Positions 21,886 to 30,102 of a stretch of 64,000 nt of DNA are shown here, one piece after another. The stretch's first letter is position 1. The number at the start of each line of letters is the position of its first letter. The translations under genes and the position numbers were made by a program. Origin of the DNA: Streptomyces sp. NBC_01498. GTDB lineage: Bacteria; Actinomycetota; Actinomycetes; Streptomycetales; Streptomycetaceae. The stretch covers positions 6,367,501 to 6,431,500 of the forward strand of contig NZ_CP109598.1 in NCBI RefSeq assembly GCF_036327775.1. The letters are read 5' to 3'. Under the pieces are notes generated by a model. That model saw only the letters and a list, made by a program, of their open reading frames with translations, had not been told where the DNA came from and ran no database searches.

Positions 21886-22686
21886 GTGCAGTCGGAGACC
21901 GGCGTCGTGGCCGATTCTCTTCCTCAGAAGGGCCTCTCGCGCCGGATGCTGCGGTCCGAGGTACTGATCGTCCTGGCGCTCTCGCTCGGCGCGAGCGCGG
22001 TGTCGGCGCTGATCAGCTTTGTCGGGTCGGTCACCAGACCCGGCGGACTGAGCGATCAGGCGGCCACGCTCAACGGTTCGCAGGCGCCGGGGCGTCCCTG
22101 GCTGGATCTCGCCTGGCAACTCTTCGGTATCGCAAGCTCGTTGGTGCCCGTGGTACTGGTGGCGCACCTGCTGCTCAGGGAGGGCAGCGGACTGCGGGAT
22201 CTGGGGTTCGACCGGCGTCGCCCATGGTTCGATCTCGGCCGTGGCGCGCTGCTCGCCGCCGGTATCGGCAGCGCCGGACTCGCCTTCTACATCGGCACAC
22301 GCGCCGCCGGGTTCAACCTGACCGTGGTGCCGGAATCACTGCCGGAGGCGTGGTGGAAGTTCCCGGTGCTGATCCTGTCCGCCGTGCAGAACTCGGTACT
22401 CGAAGAGGTCATCGTCGTCGGATATCTGCTGCGCAGACTCGGGCAGTTGGGATGGACACCGATGGCCGCGCTGGTGGCCAGTTCGGTGCTGCGCGGGTCG
22501 TACCACCTGTACCAGGGCATCGGCGGCTTCGTCGGGAACATGGTCATGGGTGTGGTGTTCGTGCTGGCCTACCGGCGCTGGGGGCGGATCGGGCCGCTGG
22601 TGGCCGCGCACGCGCTGCTCGACATCGTGGCGTTCGTCGGATACGCCCTGCTCGCCGGGCACGTGGACTGGCTGCCGACGCCGTAG
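21886..22686 (+). CDS. CPBP family intramembrane metalloprotease
   Basis: A 266-aa polytopic membrane protein (about seven hydrophobic helices) of the CPBP/CAAX protease family (Abi). Motif 1 is the Glu-Glu pair in SVLEEVIVVGYLLRRL, motif 2 is the His in LRGSYHLYQG, and motif 3 is HALLD near the C-terminus; these are the expected metal ligands. Known members process prenylated proteins or give immunity to peptides, but most bacterial ones are unassigned. TGGAGG lies five bases before the GTG start. It is divergent from the VWA gene, and the 163-bp gap should hold both promoters. Confidence 0.88.
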   Translation: MQSETGVVADSLPQKGLSRRMLRSEVLIVLALSLGASAVSALISFVGSVTRPGGLSDQAATLNGSQAPGRPWLDLAWQLFGIASSLVPVVLVAHLLLREGSGLRDLGFDRRRPWFDLGRGALLAAGIGSAGLAFYIGTRAAGFNLTVVPESLPEAWWKFPVLILSAVQNSVLEEVIVVGYLLRRLGQLGWTPMAALVASSVLRGSYHLYQGIGGFVGNMVMGVVFVLAYRRWGRIGPLVAAHALLDIVAFVGYALLAGHVDWLPTP

Positions 22687-22710
22687 ATCCGCGCCGCGCG
22701 CCCCACGTCC

Positions 22711-22929
22711 TCAGGGGGACACGAGGAGTTCGCCGTCGATGACCGTGACCGCTCGGCCGGTCAGCGGCGTACGCGCGCCGCGCAGTGACGTGCGGACCAG
22801 ACCCGTACGGGCGGCGCCCTGACGGCCTGTGAGGTCGGTGCGGCCGAGCCGCGCAGACCACAACGGGGCGAGCGCGGTGTGCGCGCTGCCGGTGACCGGG
22901 TCCTCGTCGAAGACGGGTGTTGACCGCAC
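22711..22929 (-). pseudogene. Truncated PhzF-family epimerase/isomerase (C-terminal relic)
   Basis: A 72-residue frame that matches only the C-terminal quarter of PhzF-family proteins, which are normally about 260-300 aa. The segment VFDEDPVTGSAHTALAPLW is the family's conserved catalytic-core motif, and the tail GRAVTVIDGELLV is the usual C-terminus. Nothing upstream on the minus strand (22930-23150) continues the fold in any frame. The conserved N-terminal domain with its catalytic Glu is missing, so this is a deletion relic. The break is close to the PadR gene's control region, suggesting a past deletion there. Confidence 0.75.
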
Positions 22930-23093
22930 GGCTGATCATGGTGCCGGGTGCGGTCGGCGGCTTCGGGTTCACCGCTCGCAACGATCACGTTTTTCCCGCC
23001 GGATCATAGGGCGGCCGTCCCCGGCGGAGTTGACGATCGTCGGCGGAAGCCGTGAAGGGTCGGCGGAGGGGTGGGTTGTCATGCGATCGGTTC

Positions 23094-23128
23094 CGATATA
23101 TCGTTGAGGCATCGCGATAGATTCGCGA
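23094..23128. promoter_or_regulatory. Palindrome cluster, likely PadR autoregulatory operator
   Basis: Three palindromes lie side by side upstream of the padR gene: CGATATATCG (23094-23103), ATCGCGAT (23111-23118) and TCGCGA (23123-23128). The AT-rich CGATATATCG is conspicuous in GC-rich DNA and resembles operators reported for PadR-like regulators in Streptomyces. They end 26 bp before the start codon, a good position for repression of its own gene. Assignment is by position and symmetry only. Confidence 0.6.
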
Positions 23129-23154
23129 CTGATCACGATGGAAGGAGCGTAGCG

Positions 23155-23763
23155 ATGCGTTCACATGGACACGAGCAGGATCACGGACATGGGCAGTGCG
23201 GGCCCGGACATCGAGGGCAGGGAGGATTCGAAGGGCGGCGTGCCGCGTTCGGGCCCTTCGGGCCGCCGTTCGGCGGGCCCTTCGGAGGCGGCGGCGGACG
23301 AGGTCGTGGCGGAGGCAGAGGCAGGGCGCGGCGCGGCGATGTGCGCGCGTCGATCCTGGCGCTGCTGAAGGACCGGCCGATGCACGGCTACGAGATGATC
23401 CAGGAGATCGGCGAGCGCAGCGGAGGCGCCTGGCGCCCCAGCCCCGGTTCGGTCTATCCGACCCTCCAGCTCCTGGAGGACGAGGGTCTCATCGCCAGCC
23501 GCAGCGAGGGCGGGAAGAATCTCTTCACGCTCACCGACACCGGCCGCACCGAGGCCGAGTCGGGACCCGACGCCCCCTGGGAAGAGGCCGGGCGCGGTGT
23601 CGACTGGGAGACGATGAACGAGATCCGGCAGGCCGGCTTCGGTCTGATGGAGGCGTTCGGGCAGGTCTGGAAGACCGGCTCCGCCGACCAGCGGCAGAAG
23701 GCCCTCGGGGTCATCAACGACACCCGCAAGAAGCTCTATCTGATCCTCGCCGACGAGGACTGA
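23155..23763 (+). CDS. PadR-family transcriptional regulator
   Basis: A 202-aa regulator. After a His/Gly-rich N-terminal tail (HGHEQDHGHGQCGPGHRGQGG, then FGPPFGGPFGGGGG) comes the PadR winged helix at residues ~62-135: ASILALLKDRPMHGYEMIQEI, the recognition helix WRPSPGSVYPTLQLLEDEGL, and the wing EGGKNLFTLTDTGR. A C-terminal helical dimerisation arm follows. GAAGGAG lies seven bases before the ATG. The His-rich tail could bind metal ions (inference). The adjacent palindromes suggest autoregulation, and a strong terminator directly follows, so the gene is monocistronic. Confidence 0.92.
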   Translation: MRSHGHEQDHGHGQCGPGHRGQGGFEGRRAAFGPFGPPFGGPFGGGGGRGRGGGRGRARRGDVRASILALLKDRPMHGYEMIQEIGERSGGAWRPSPGSVYPTLQLLEDEGLIASRSEGGKNLFTLTDTGRTEAESGPDAPWEEAGRGVDWETMNEIRQAGFGLMEAFGQVWKTGSADQRQKALGVINDTRKKLYLILADED

Positions 23764-23810
23764 ACGACGAGGACCGGGCGACCTGCCCGCCCCCGGGCGG
23801 GTTCGCCGGG

Positions 23811-23847
23811 GCCCTGTGACGATCACCGCGATCGTCACAGGGCTTTT
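23811..23847 (+). terminator. Intrinsic terminator of the padR gene
   Basis: A perfect 14-bp stem (GCCCTGTGACGATC and its complement), a 5-nt loop (ACCGC) and four T residues. A smaller GC stem lies just before it at about 23785-23801. Confidence 0.9.
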
Positions 23848-24050
23848 CGCGTTTCGCGCGTGCGGTACCGGAGCCGGCCCGGTGGCCCCCGGCGGTGTCC
23901 GGCAAGGCGGCGCGCGACGGTCGGCGGTGTGCGCGGCCGATCTCATCCGTAAGGAGGAGAGGCCGTGTATCTGTGCCCACCCAGGGTGGGAGAGCCGAAT
24001 GCTCCCCGCCGGGGATGCTTCGGGCCCCCGTCGGCTGATGAGGTGGGAGG

Positions 24051-24602
24051 GTGCAGACCTCCACCCCGTGGTTGCCCGGACAGTCCGACCCGGCCGTCGT
24101 CTCCGCCGTGTCGATACGCGCGGACATCGACGCCGGACTCTCCGCCGGTCTCGCGGCCGTCGTGTCCGGGGCCCGCAGGAGGGCGCACCGCGACGGTGAC
24201 CGGCAGACCGACACCGCCCATCTCCTCCACTCGCTTCTCGAATCGGACTCCGAGGTGCGCGCGGCGTTCGACGGCGGGCCGCAGCTCGCGCGCGTCCTCG
24301 GCTATCTCGTCCAGCGGAGCATCGGCTACGGGCTGCGCTGGCAGGGCACGGTGGAGCGCTCGGCAGCGGCCCCCGCCGCACGGACGCCGGAGGTTTCCGG
24401 CTGGTCCCCGTCCGCCGTCGCCGTCCTGGAGGCCGCCGTCGAACGGGCCCGCCGGCGCGGCGAGCCGCGCGCGGGCGGGCCCGATCTGCTCACCGCGCTC
24501 GTCTCCGACCCCGACTGCCGCGCCGTCGAGGTGCTGGCGCGGGCCGGGGTGGACGCGCGTATGTTCGTCGGCCGTGCTGTCGACCCGCCCTCCGGAAGGT
24601 GA
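24051..24602 (+). CDS. Clp N-terminal (double Clp repeat) domain protein
   Basis: A 183-aa soluble protein with two copies of the Clp N-terminal helical repeat and no AAA+ ATPase domain: residues ~28-75 (GLAAVVSGARRRAHRDGDRQ, then DTAHLLHSLLES) and ~115-170 (AVLEAAVERARRRGEPRAGG, then DLLTALVSDP). Such proteins may act as adaptors for ClpC/ClpP or be decoys. The exact start is uncertain: GGTGGGAGG touches the GTG at 24051 with no spacer. A stronger ribosome-binding site (TAAGGAGGAG, 23951-23960) precedes a GTG at 23965, but that GTG is in a different frame. A downstream GTG near 24106 is another option. Confidence 0.78.
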   Translation: MQTSTPWLPGQSDPAVVSAVSIRADIDAGLSAGLAAVVSGARRRAHRDGDRQTDTAHLLHSLLESDSEVRAAFDGGPQLARVLGYLVQRSIGYGLRWQGTVERSAAAPAARTPEVSGWSPSAVAVLEAAVERARRRGEPRAGGPDLLTALVSDPDCRAVEVLARAGVDARMFVGRAVDPPSGR

Positions 24603-24683
24603 GTGACGGGTTCCGGGAAGCCCCGAGAAGCCCGACAGGGGTGAACCCGCCGACACTCCTGTCGCGACTGACATGATGTGCTC

Positions 24684-25745
24684 ATGCACGCGTCTCAGAA
24701 GAGAAGCGTCGGCCTGGGACTCGCGCTCCTGTCGGCCGTCGCGTTCGGTGGATCAGGTGTCGCGGCCAAGCCGCTGATCGAGGCGGGGCTCGACCCGCTC
24801 CATGTGACCTGGCTGCGGGTCGCGGGGGCCGCGCTCGTGATGCTGCCGCTCGCGTGGCGCCATCGCGATCTGGTCCGTCGCAGGCCCGCCCTGCTGGCGG
24901 GCTTCGGACTCTTCGCGGTGGCGGGGGTGCAGGCGTTCTACTTCGCCTCGCTCTCCCGCATACCCGTCGGCGTCGCGCTGCTGGTCGAGTACCTGGCACC
25001 CGCGCTCGTCCTGCTCTGGGTGCGCTTCGTCCGCCGTACGCCCGTCGGCCGCGCCGCCGCCGTCGGTGTCGTGCTGGCCGTGGGCGGACTCGCCTGCGTG
25101 GTCGAGGTGTGGGCCGGGCTCTCCTTCGACGCGATCGGGCTGCTGCTGGCGCTCTGCGCGGCCTTCTGCCAGGTCGGCTACTTCGTCCTCTCCGACCAGG
25201 GCGGCGACCGCACGGGACCGGACGAGGCCGTCGACCCGCTGGGGGTGATCGCGTACGGCCTGCTCGTCGGCACCCTCGTGCTGACCCTGGTCGCCCGCCC
25301 CTGGGGCATGGACTGGTCGCTGCTGGCCGGCAGCGCCGACCTCGGTGGGACGCGGGTCGCGGCGCCGCTGCTGCTCGGATGGATCGTGCTGCTGGCGACC
25401 GTGCTCGCGTACGGCACCGGTGTGATCAGCGTACGGAGGCTGTCGCCGCAGGTGGCGGGGGTCGTCGCCTGTCTGGAGGCGGTCGTCGCGACCGTACTGG
25501 CGTGGGTCCTGCTGGACGAGCACCTGTCGGCGCCGCAGGTTCTGGGTGGTTTCGTGGTGCTCGTCGGCGCGTTCGTCGCCCAGACGTCGACCCCCGCGGC
25601 GCGGGCCGTCGGGCCGGGCGGGACGGAGCTGCCGGCCGCCGACCCGGACGCCCCGCATGTCACGGACGCCGTCGCGGAGGGCGGACCGCCCGCCGGGCGG
25701 GCGGTCACCGAGACGGACCCCGGCCGTCAGAGCGCGGAGAGGTAG
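24684..25745 (+). CDS. EamA-family (DMT) transporter
   Basis: A 353-aa inner membrane exporter of the drug/metabolite superfamily with about ten transmembrane helices in two EamA repeats (first repeat ends near IPVGVALLVEYLAPALVLLW, second near AGVVACLEAVVATVLAWVLL). The ~50-residue tail is soluble and Ala/Pro/Glu-rich. Family members export amino acids, sugars or metabolites. No ribosome-binding site precedes the ATG at 24684; CATGAT (24672-24677) could be a -10 for a leaderless transcript. GTG 24678 is an alternative. Its 3' end overlaps the convergent neighbour by 19 bp. Confidence 0.87.
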   Translation: MHASQKRSVGLGLALLSAVAFGGSGVAAKPLIEAGLDPLHVTWLRVAGAALVMLPLAWRHRDLVRRRPALLAGFGLFAVAGVQAFYFASLSRIPVGVALLVEYLAPALVLLWVRFVRRTPVGRAAAVGVVLAVGGLACVVEVWAGLSFDAIGLLLALCAAFCQVGYFVLSDQGGDRTGPDEAVDPLGVIAYGLLVGTLVLTLVARPWGMDWSLLAGSADLGGTRVAAPLLLGWIVLLATVLAYGTGVISVRRLSPQVAGVVACLEAVVATVLAWVLLDEHLSAPQVLGGFVVLVGAFVAQTSTPAARAVGPGGTELPAADPDAPHVTDAVAEGGPPAGRAVTETDPGRQSAER

Positions 25746-26401
25746 CCGGGCAGCGCGACCGCCGGGTCCAGGTCGTCGGCCGGGATCGGCGCCCCGTAGC
25801 CGCGTACGACGGGCACCACCCCGGTCCAGTGCGGGAGCGACAGATCCTCGGGCTCGTCGTTCGGCCCGCCGGTGCGGACCTTCGCGGACACCTCGTCCAG
25901 ATCGAGCCGCAGCACGGCGGTCGCCGCCAGTTCCTTCGTGTTGGCCGGCCGTGAGTCGGCGGAGCGGCCCGGCACGGCCTGGTCGACGATCGCGTCGAGC
26001 GCGGTACGCCGCTCGGCCTGCTCGGTCACCGGGTACGCGGTCCCGTGCACCATCACCGAGCGGTAGTTGATCGAGTGGTGGAAGGCCGACCGCGCCAGCA
26101 CCAGCCCGTCGACATGGGTGACCGTCAGACAGACCGCGAGCCCCGGGTCCGCCTGGCCGCGTGCCATCCGCAGCGGCCGGGAGCCGGTCGATCCGTGGAC
26201 GTAGAGCCGTTCGCCGATGCGCGTGTAGAGGGTGGGCATGACGACCGGCGCGCCGTCGCGGACGAAGCCGAGATGGCAGAGGTAGGCCGCGTCGAGTATG
26301 CCGTGCACCAGATCGCGGTCGTACGAGGCGCGGTCGGCGGACCGGGTGGGGACGTTGCGGTCGGTGCGGCGGTACGAGGGGGAGGGGCCCGGCTCCGGCA
26401 T
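25727..26401 (-). CDS. Pyridoxamine 5'-phosphate oxidase-family flavin protein
   Basis: A 224-aa split-barrel FMN-binding protein of the PNPOx-like family (YhbP/FMN-dependent nitroreductase subgroup). Key segments are AYLCHLGFVRDGAPVVMPTLYTRIGERLYVHGSTGSR near the N-terminus and AVCLTVTHVDGLVLARSAFHHSINYRSVMVHG in the middle. It is transcribed away from a MocR-type regulator gene, with a near-perfect palindrome between them. MocR regulators often control vitamin B6 genes, so a link to pyridoxal phosphate is plausible, but many family members are general flavin reductases. GGAGAG precedes the ATG. Confidence 0.87.
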   Translation of the reverse strand: MPEPGPSPSYRRTDRNVPTRSADRASYDRDLVHGILDAAYLCHLGFVRDGAPVVMPTLYTRIGERLYVHGSTGSRPLRMARGQADPGLAVCLTVTHVDGLVLARSAFHHSINYRSVMVHGTAYPVTEQAERRTALDAIVDQAVPGRSADSRPANTKELAATAVLRLDLDEVSAKVRTGGPNDEPEDLSLPHWTGVVPVVRGYGAPIPADDLDPAVALPGYLSAL

Positions 26402-26410
26402 TGCGCTCTC

Positions 26411-26428
26411 CTATGTACTAGTGCATAG
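26411..26428. promoter_or_regulatory. Palindromic operator between PNPOx-like and mocR genes
   Basis: CTATGTACTAGTGCATAG is an 18-bp palindrome with one mismatched pair. It lies in the 35-bp gap between divergent genes. CATAGT (26424-26429), its right edge, also works as a -10 for the GTG at 26437 with no room for a leader, so a bound regulator would block both promoters. The likely ligand protein is the adjacent MocR regulator. Confidence 0.72.
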
Positions 26429-26436
26429 TTCTCTTT

Positions 26437-27768
26437 GTGCTAGGAGAGTATCGGATCGAGGGGCGGCGTGCCGCCGAGATTTCCGCCAGCGTGGAGCGGG
26501 GGATCGGCGCCGGTCATCTGGCGCCCGGCCAACCACTGCCGCCCCTGCGGGAGTTGGCGCAGGAACTGGGCGTCAATCCGAATACGGTGGCCGCCGCCTA
26601 TCGCGCCCTGCGTGACCGGGGTGTGATCGAGACGGCGGGCCGCCGGGGCAGCCGCGTCCGCGCCCGGCCGTCGAGTACGCCGCGCGGCTCGATCGGTGTC
26701 GAGGCGCCCCCCGGTGTGCGGGAGGTGTCCGACGGCGATCCGGACCCCGCCCTGCTGCCGCCGCTGGGCGACGCCCTCGCGGCGGCGGCGCGCGACCACG
26801 CGGCCCGCCCGGGGCGTTACGGGGACGCGGCCGTCCTCCCGGAACTCGCCCGGCTCGCCCGTGCCGGGCTGGACGCGGACGGGGTTCCCGCCGGGCCGGT
26901 GGCCGTGACCTCGGGCTCGCTGGACGCGATCGAGCGGGTGCTCGCCGCGCATCTGCGACCGGGCGACGCGGTCGCCGTCGAGGACCCCGGCTGGGGCGCC
27001 CTGCTCGACCTGGTGCCCGCCCTCGGGCTGCGTCCGCTGCCGATGGCACTGGACGACGACGGGCCGCTGCCGGGGGAGTTGGAACGGGCGCTGCGCGCGG
27101 GCGCTCGGGCGGTCGTGATCACCGACCGGGCGCAGAACCCGACCGGGGCGGCGGTCGGCGAGGCCCGCGCGCGGGAACTGCGGGCCGTGCTGGCGGCGTA
27201 CCCCCGGGTCCTGCTCGTCGAGGACGACCACGGACACCGCATCGTCGATCTGCCGCTCCACCCGCTGGCCGGGATCACCGACCACTGGGCGCTGATCCGG
27301 TCCACGGCCAAGGCGTACGGCCCGGATCTGCGGCTCGCCGTGCTGACCGGGGACGACGTGACCGTGGACCGGGTGACCGGCCGTCAGCGTCTCGGCCCCG
27401 GCTGGGTCAGCAGGCTGTTGCAGCGCGCGGTGGTGGAACTGTGGAAGACGGACGCCGTCGACACCCGTCATGTCGCCCGCGCGTACGCCGAGCGGCGGGA
27501 CGCCCTCGTACGGGCGCTGGCGGAGCGCGGGGTCTCGGCGCACGGGCGGAGCGGGATGAACGTGTGGGTACCGGTGGCGGAGGAGACCGGCGCGGTGGCC
27601 CGGCTGCTTCGTGCGGGCTGGGCGGTCGCGCCGGGGGCACGCTTCCGGCTGGCGGCCGGGCCCGGCGTACGGCTGACGGTGTCGGCCATGACGGCGACGG
27701 AGATCGAGGCGGTCGCGGACGCGGTGGCCGACGCGGCGGGGGCCGCGCCGGCGCGCAGTTACGGCTGA
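26437..27768 (+). CDS. MocR-type GntR regulator with aminotransferase domain
   Basis: A 443-aa fusion. Residues 1-75 are a GntR winged helix (PLPPLRELAQELGVNPNTVAAAYRALRDRGVIE), and the rest is a fold-type I aminotransferase domain. The PLP lysine is the K of STAKAYGPDLRLA, with the upstream QNPTGA and DDHGHRI segments that hold the PLP pyridine. MocR/PdxR proteins use this domain to sense PLP or amino acids. The GTG has no ribosome-binding site and sits 7-8 bases behind a CATAGT -10, so leaderless translation is likely. Divergent from the PNPOx-like gene, which is its probable target. Confidence 0.92.
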   Translation: MLGEYRIEGRRAAEISASVERGIGAGHLAPGQPLPPLRELAQELGVNPNTVAAAYRALRDRGVIETAGRRGSRVRARPSSTPRGSIGVEAPPGVREVSDGDPDPALLPPLGDALAAAARDHAARPGRYGDAAVLPELARLARAGLDADGVPAGPVAVTSGSLDAIERVLAAHLRPGDAVAVEDPGWGALLDLVPALGLRPLPMALDDDGPLPGELERALRAGARAVVITDRAQNPTGAAVGEARARELRAVLAAYPRVLLVEDDHGHRIVDLPLHPLAGITDHWALIRSTAKAYGPDLRLAVLTGDDVTVDRVTGRQRLGPGWVSRLLQRAVVELWKTDAVDTRHVARAYAERRDALVRALAERGVSAHGRSGMNVWVPVAEETGAVARLLRAGWAVAPGARFRLAAGPGVRLTVSAMTATEIEAVADAVADAAGAAPARSYG

Positions 27769-27818
27769 TCCGTCTACGGCTGATCGGCCCGCGGTCGATG
27801 GGGCCCGCGGTCGGCGGC

Positions 27819-29015
27819 CTACGGCTGATCGGCGGCGAACGGAGCCATGCCCGGTGCCGGTGCCGGTGCCGGTGCCGGTGACGGGACCGGGCACGTGGTC
27901 GGTGTCAGGGTCGCGGTCAGGGTTGCCGGTCCGGCGGTGGCCGACGCGGGGGCAGGGGCCCGTACCGAGGCCGAGGCCGCTATCGGAGCCGGGGGCCGTA
28001 CCCGAGCCGCAACGGCGGCCGGTGCCGCGAGCTTCGGTACCGAGCCGCCCGCCGTGCGGGAACCGCCGCCCCGCTGCTGGGTGAGGGCCGCGCCGACGAG
28101 TATCACGAGCGCGCCGACCGGGGTGTTCCAGTGCAGCGGCTCGTCGAGGACGGCCACTCCGGCGGCCGTCGCGATCACGGGCACGAAGTACGTCACCATC
28201 TGGCCCGTCGTCGGGCCCACTTCGGCCACCAGACCGTACTGGATGAGCAGGGCCAGCCCCGTACCGAGACTGCCGAGCGCCACCACGGCGAGCAGCGGCA
28301 CCACCGGGAAGGACGTCGGCAGATCGGTGAACAGCGGCGTGACGACGGCCAGTTGCACGGTCGCCAGGAACAACTGGGCCCCGGTGAGCGAGAGATGCGA
28401 GCTGCCGCTGCCCGCGAGGGTGCGGCGTACGTAGATCCAGCCGACGGCGTAGCTCAGCGAGGCCAGCAGGGCCATGGCCGTGCCGGTGACGTCCAGCCCG
28501 GAGAAGCCCTGCCAGGCGCCGAGCACGGTGAGTACGCCGATGAAGCCCAGGCCCAGACCGCCGACCCGGCGCCGGGTCGGCCGGTCCTCGGAGAGCGCCA
28601 CGAGGGAGAGCAGCATGCCCCAGAGCGGTGACGTGGCGTTGCAGATGCCCGCGAGGGTCGACGGGATGGTCAGCTCGGCGTACGCGAACAGCGAGAACGG
28701 CACGGCGTTGAGGATCAACGCGGCCACCGCGAGATGACCCCAGGTGCGGGCGCCGCGCGGCAGCCGCTCACGCCGTACGGCGATGGCGACGGCCAGCACG
28801 GCCGTACCGAAGAACAGCCGGCCGAACGTCACCTGGAACGGCGCGTAGCTCTCGGTGCCGACCTTGATGAGCAGAAAACTGAAGCCCCAGATCAGCGAGA
28901 GCACACCGAAGCGGATCCGCCAGTCGATCGTGCGGCGGGAGGACGGGCCGAGGGGCTGGGGTCCGGCCGGGGAAGGTCCGGTGCGCCCGGTACGGGGCGG
29001 GGTCACTGCGCTCAT
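27819..29015 (-). CDS. EamA-family (DMT) transporter with Ala/Pro repeat tail
   Basis: A 398-aa exporter with ten predicted helices (two EamA repeats; e.g. IRFGVLSLIWGFSFLLIKVG at the start and YFVPVIATAAGVAVLDEPLHWN late). The last ~90 residues are low-complexity Ala/Pro/Thr, ending in a run of Pro-Ala repeats coded by a GGTGCC hexanucleotide microsatellite (27854-27883 on the plus strand). That microsatellite could change length by slippage. The ATG at 29015 is chosen for homology; no ribosome-binding site is apparent. Divergent from a LysR gene 73 bp away, the usual arrangement for a regulated exporter. Confidence 0.87.
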   Translation of the reverse strand: MSAVTPPRTGRTGPSPAGPQPLGPSSRRTIDWRIRFGVLSLIWGFSFLLIKVGTESYAPFQVTFGRLFFGTAVLAVAIAVRRERLPRGARTWGHLAVAALILNAVPFSLFAYAELTIPSTLAGICNATSPLWGMLLSLVALSEDRPTRRRVGGLGLGFIGVLTVLGAWQGFSGLDVTGTAMALLASLSYAVGWIYVRRTLAGSGSSHLSLTGAQLFLATVQLAVVTPLFTDLPTSFPVVPLLAVVALGSLGTGLALLIQYGLVAEVGPTTGQMVTYFVPVIATAAGVAVLDEPLHWNTPVGALVILVGAALTQQRGGGSRTAGGSVPKLAAPAAVAARVRPPAPIAASASVRAPAPASATAGPATLTATLTPTTCPVPSPAPAPAPAPGMAPFAADQP

Positions 29016-29088
29016 GGGGCAACGATGAGCCCAGGAATCTCTTAGGACAAGCGAGAATAACTTGACCCGTTCGCGTAGCATCGCTTAC

Positions 29089-30012
29089 ATGTTGAATCTG
29101 GAGCGGCTGCGCATCCTCGACGCCCTCGCCCGGCACGGCTCGGTGAGCGGCGCGGCCGACGGACTCCATGTGACCACGTCGGCCGTCTCGCAGCAGATGG
29201 CCAAGCTGGAGCGGGAGGTCGGCCAGCAGCTGCTCACCAAGCACGGGCGCGGCGTCCGCCTCACCGACGCGGGACGGCTGCTCGCCGACCACGCCGCCCG
29301 GATCATCTCCCAGGTGGAACTGGCGCAGTCGGACATCGAGGCGCGGCGCGGGCAGGTGATCGGCGAGGTGCGGCTCTCGGCGTTTCCCACGGCGGCCCGG
29401 GGACTGTTCCCCGTGGCGCTGGCCTCGCTGCGCAAGGCGCATCCCGATCTGCGGGTGCGTTCACGGGAGTCGGAGCCGGACAGCGCGATCCGCGAGGTCC
29501 TGCGCGGCGATCTGGACCTCGCCGTCGTTCTGGACTGGAGCAACAAACGGCTGCCGGTGCCCGGCGGGCTCGCGACCGCGTCGCTGCTCGAGGACGCGGC
29601 GGACGTGGCCCTGCCGGCGGACCATCCGCTGGCGGACCGGCGGGAGGTCGATCTGGAGGAGTTCGCGCACGACTCGTGGGTGTCCTGGCCGGCCGGCGAG
29701 TTCTGCCACGAGTGGCTGGTGTTCACGCTGCGCTCGAAGGGGGTCGAGCCGCGCATCGAGCACATGGCCGGTGAGCAGCACACCCAACTGGAGCTCGTCG
29801 GGGCCGGGTTGGGCGTCTGTATCGCGCCCCGGATGGGACGCGGACGGCTGCCGGACGGGGTGGTGACCGTGCCCGTACGGCAGCGGATGTCCCGGCACGT
29901 GTACGCGGTGTGGCGGACCGACGCCGACCGCCGCCCGTCGATCAGGGCGGCGGTCGAGGCGCTGGAGGAAGCGGCGCGGGAGCTGAAGGACACCCGTCCG
30001 GAGGAGGACTGA
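29089..30012 (+). CDS. LysR-family transcriptional regulator
   Basis: A 307-aa LysR regulator. The N-terminal winged helix (MLNLERLRILDALARHGSVS, then AADGLHVTTSAVSQQMAKLEREV) is followed by a linker helix and a type 2 periplasmic-binding-like effector domain to the end. It probably controls the divergent EamA exporter gene. TAGCAT (29076-29081) lies seven bases before the ATG and there is no ribosome-binding site, so the transcript is likely leaderless. The effector is not predictable from sequence. Confidence 0.92.
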   Translation: MLNLERLRILDALARHGSVSGAADGLHVTTSAVSQQMAKLEREVGQQLLTKHGRGVRLTDAGRLLADHAARIISQVELAQSDIEARRGQVIGEVRLSAFPTAARGLFPVALASLRKAHPDLRVRSRESEPDSAIREVLRGDLDLAVVLDWSNKRLPVPGGLATASLLEDAADVALPADHPLADRREVDLEEFAHDSWVSWPAGEFCHEWLVFTLRSKGVEPRIEHMAGEQHTQLELVGAGLGVCIAPRMGRGRLPDGVVTVPVRQRMSRHVYAVWRTDADRRPSIRAAVEALEEAARELKDTRPEED

Positions 30013-30102
30013 CGCTCCGTCAGAGAATCCCGGAACGCCGTCGGACGGCCAACTCCCGCTCACCGGGGGCCGGCCTGGCCTCGCAGGCGGGGCCGGGAGC
30101 TC

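Noticed and set aside
22780..22990. Upstream extension of the PhzF relic in another frame
   Set aside because: The alternative minus-strand frame does not show PhzF N-terminal motifs, so a single frameshift does not restore the gene.
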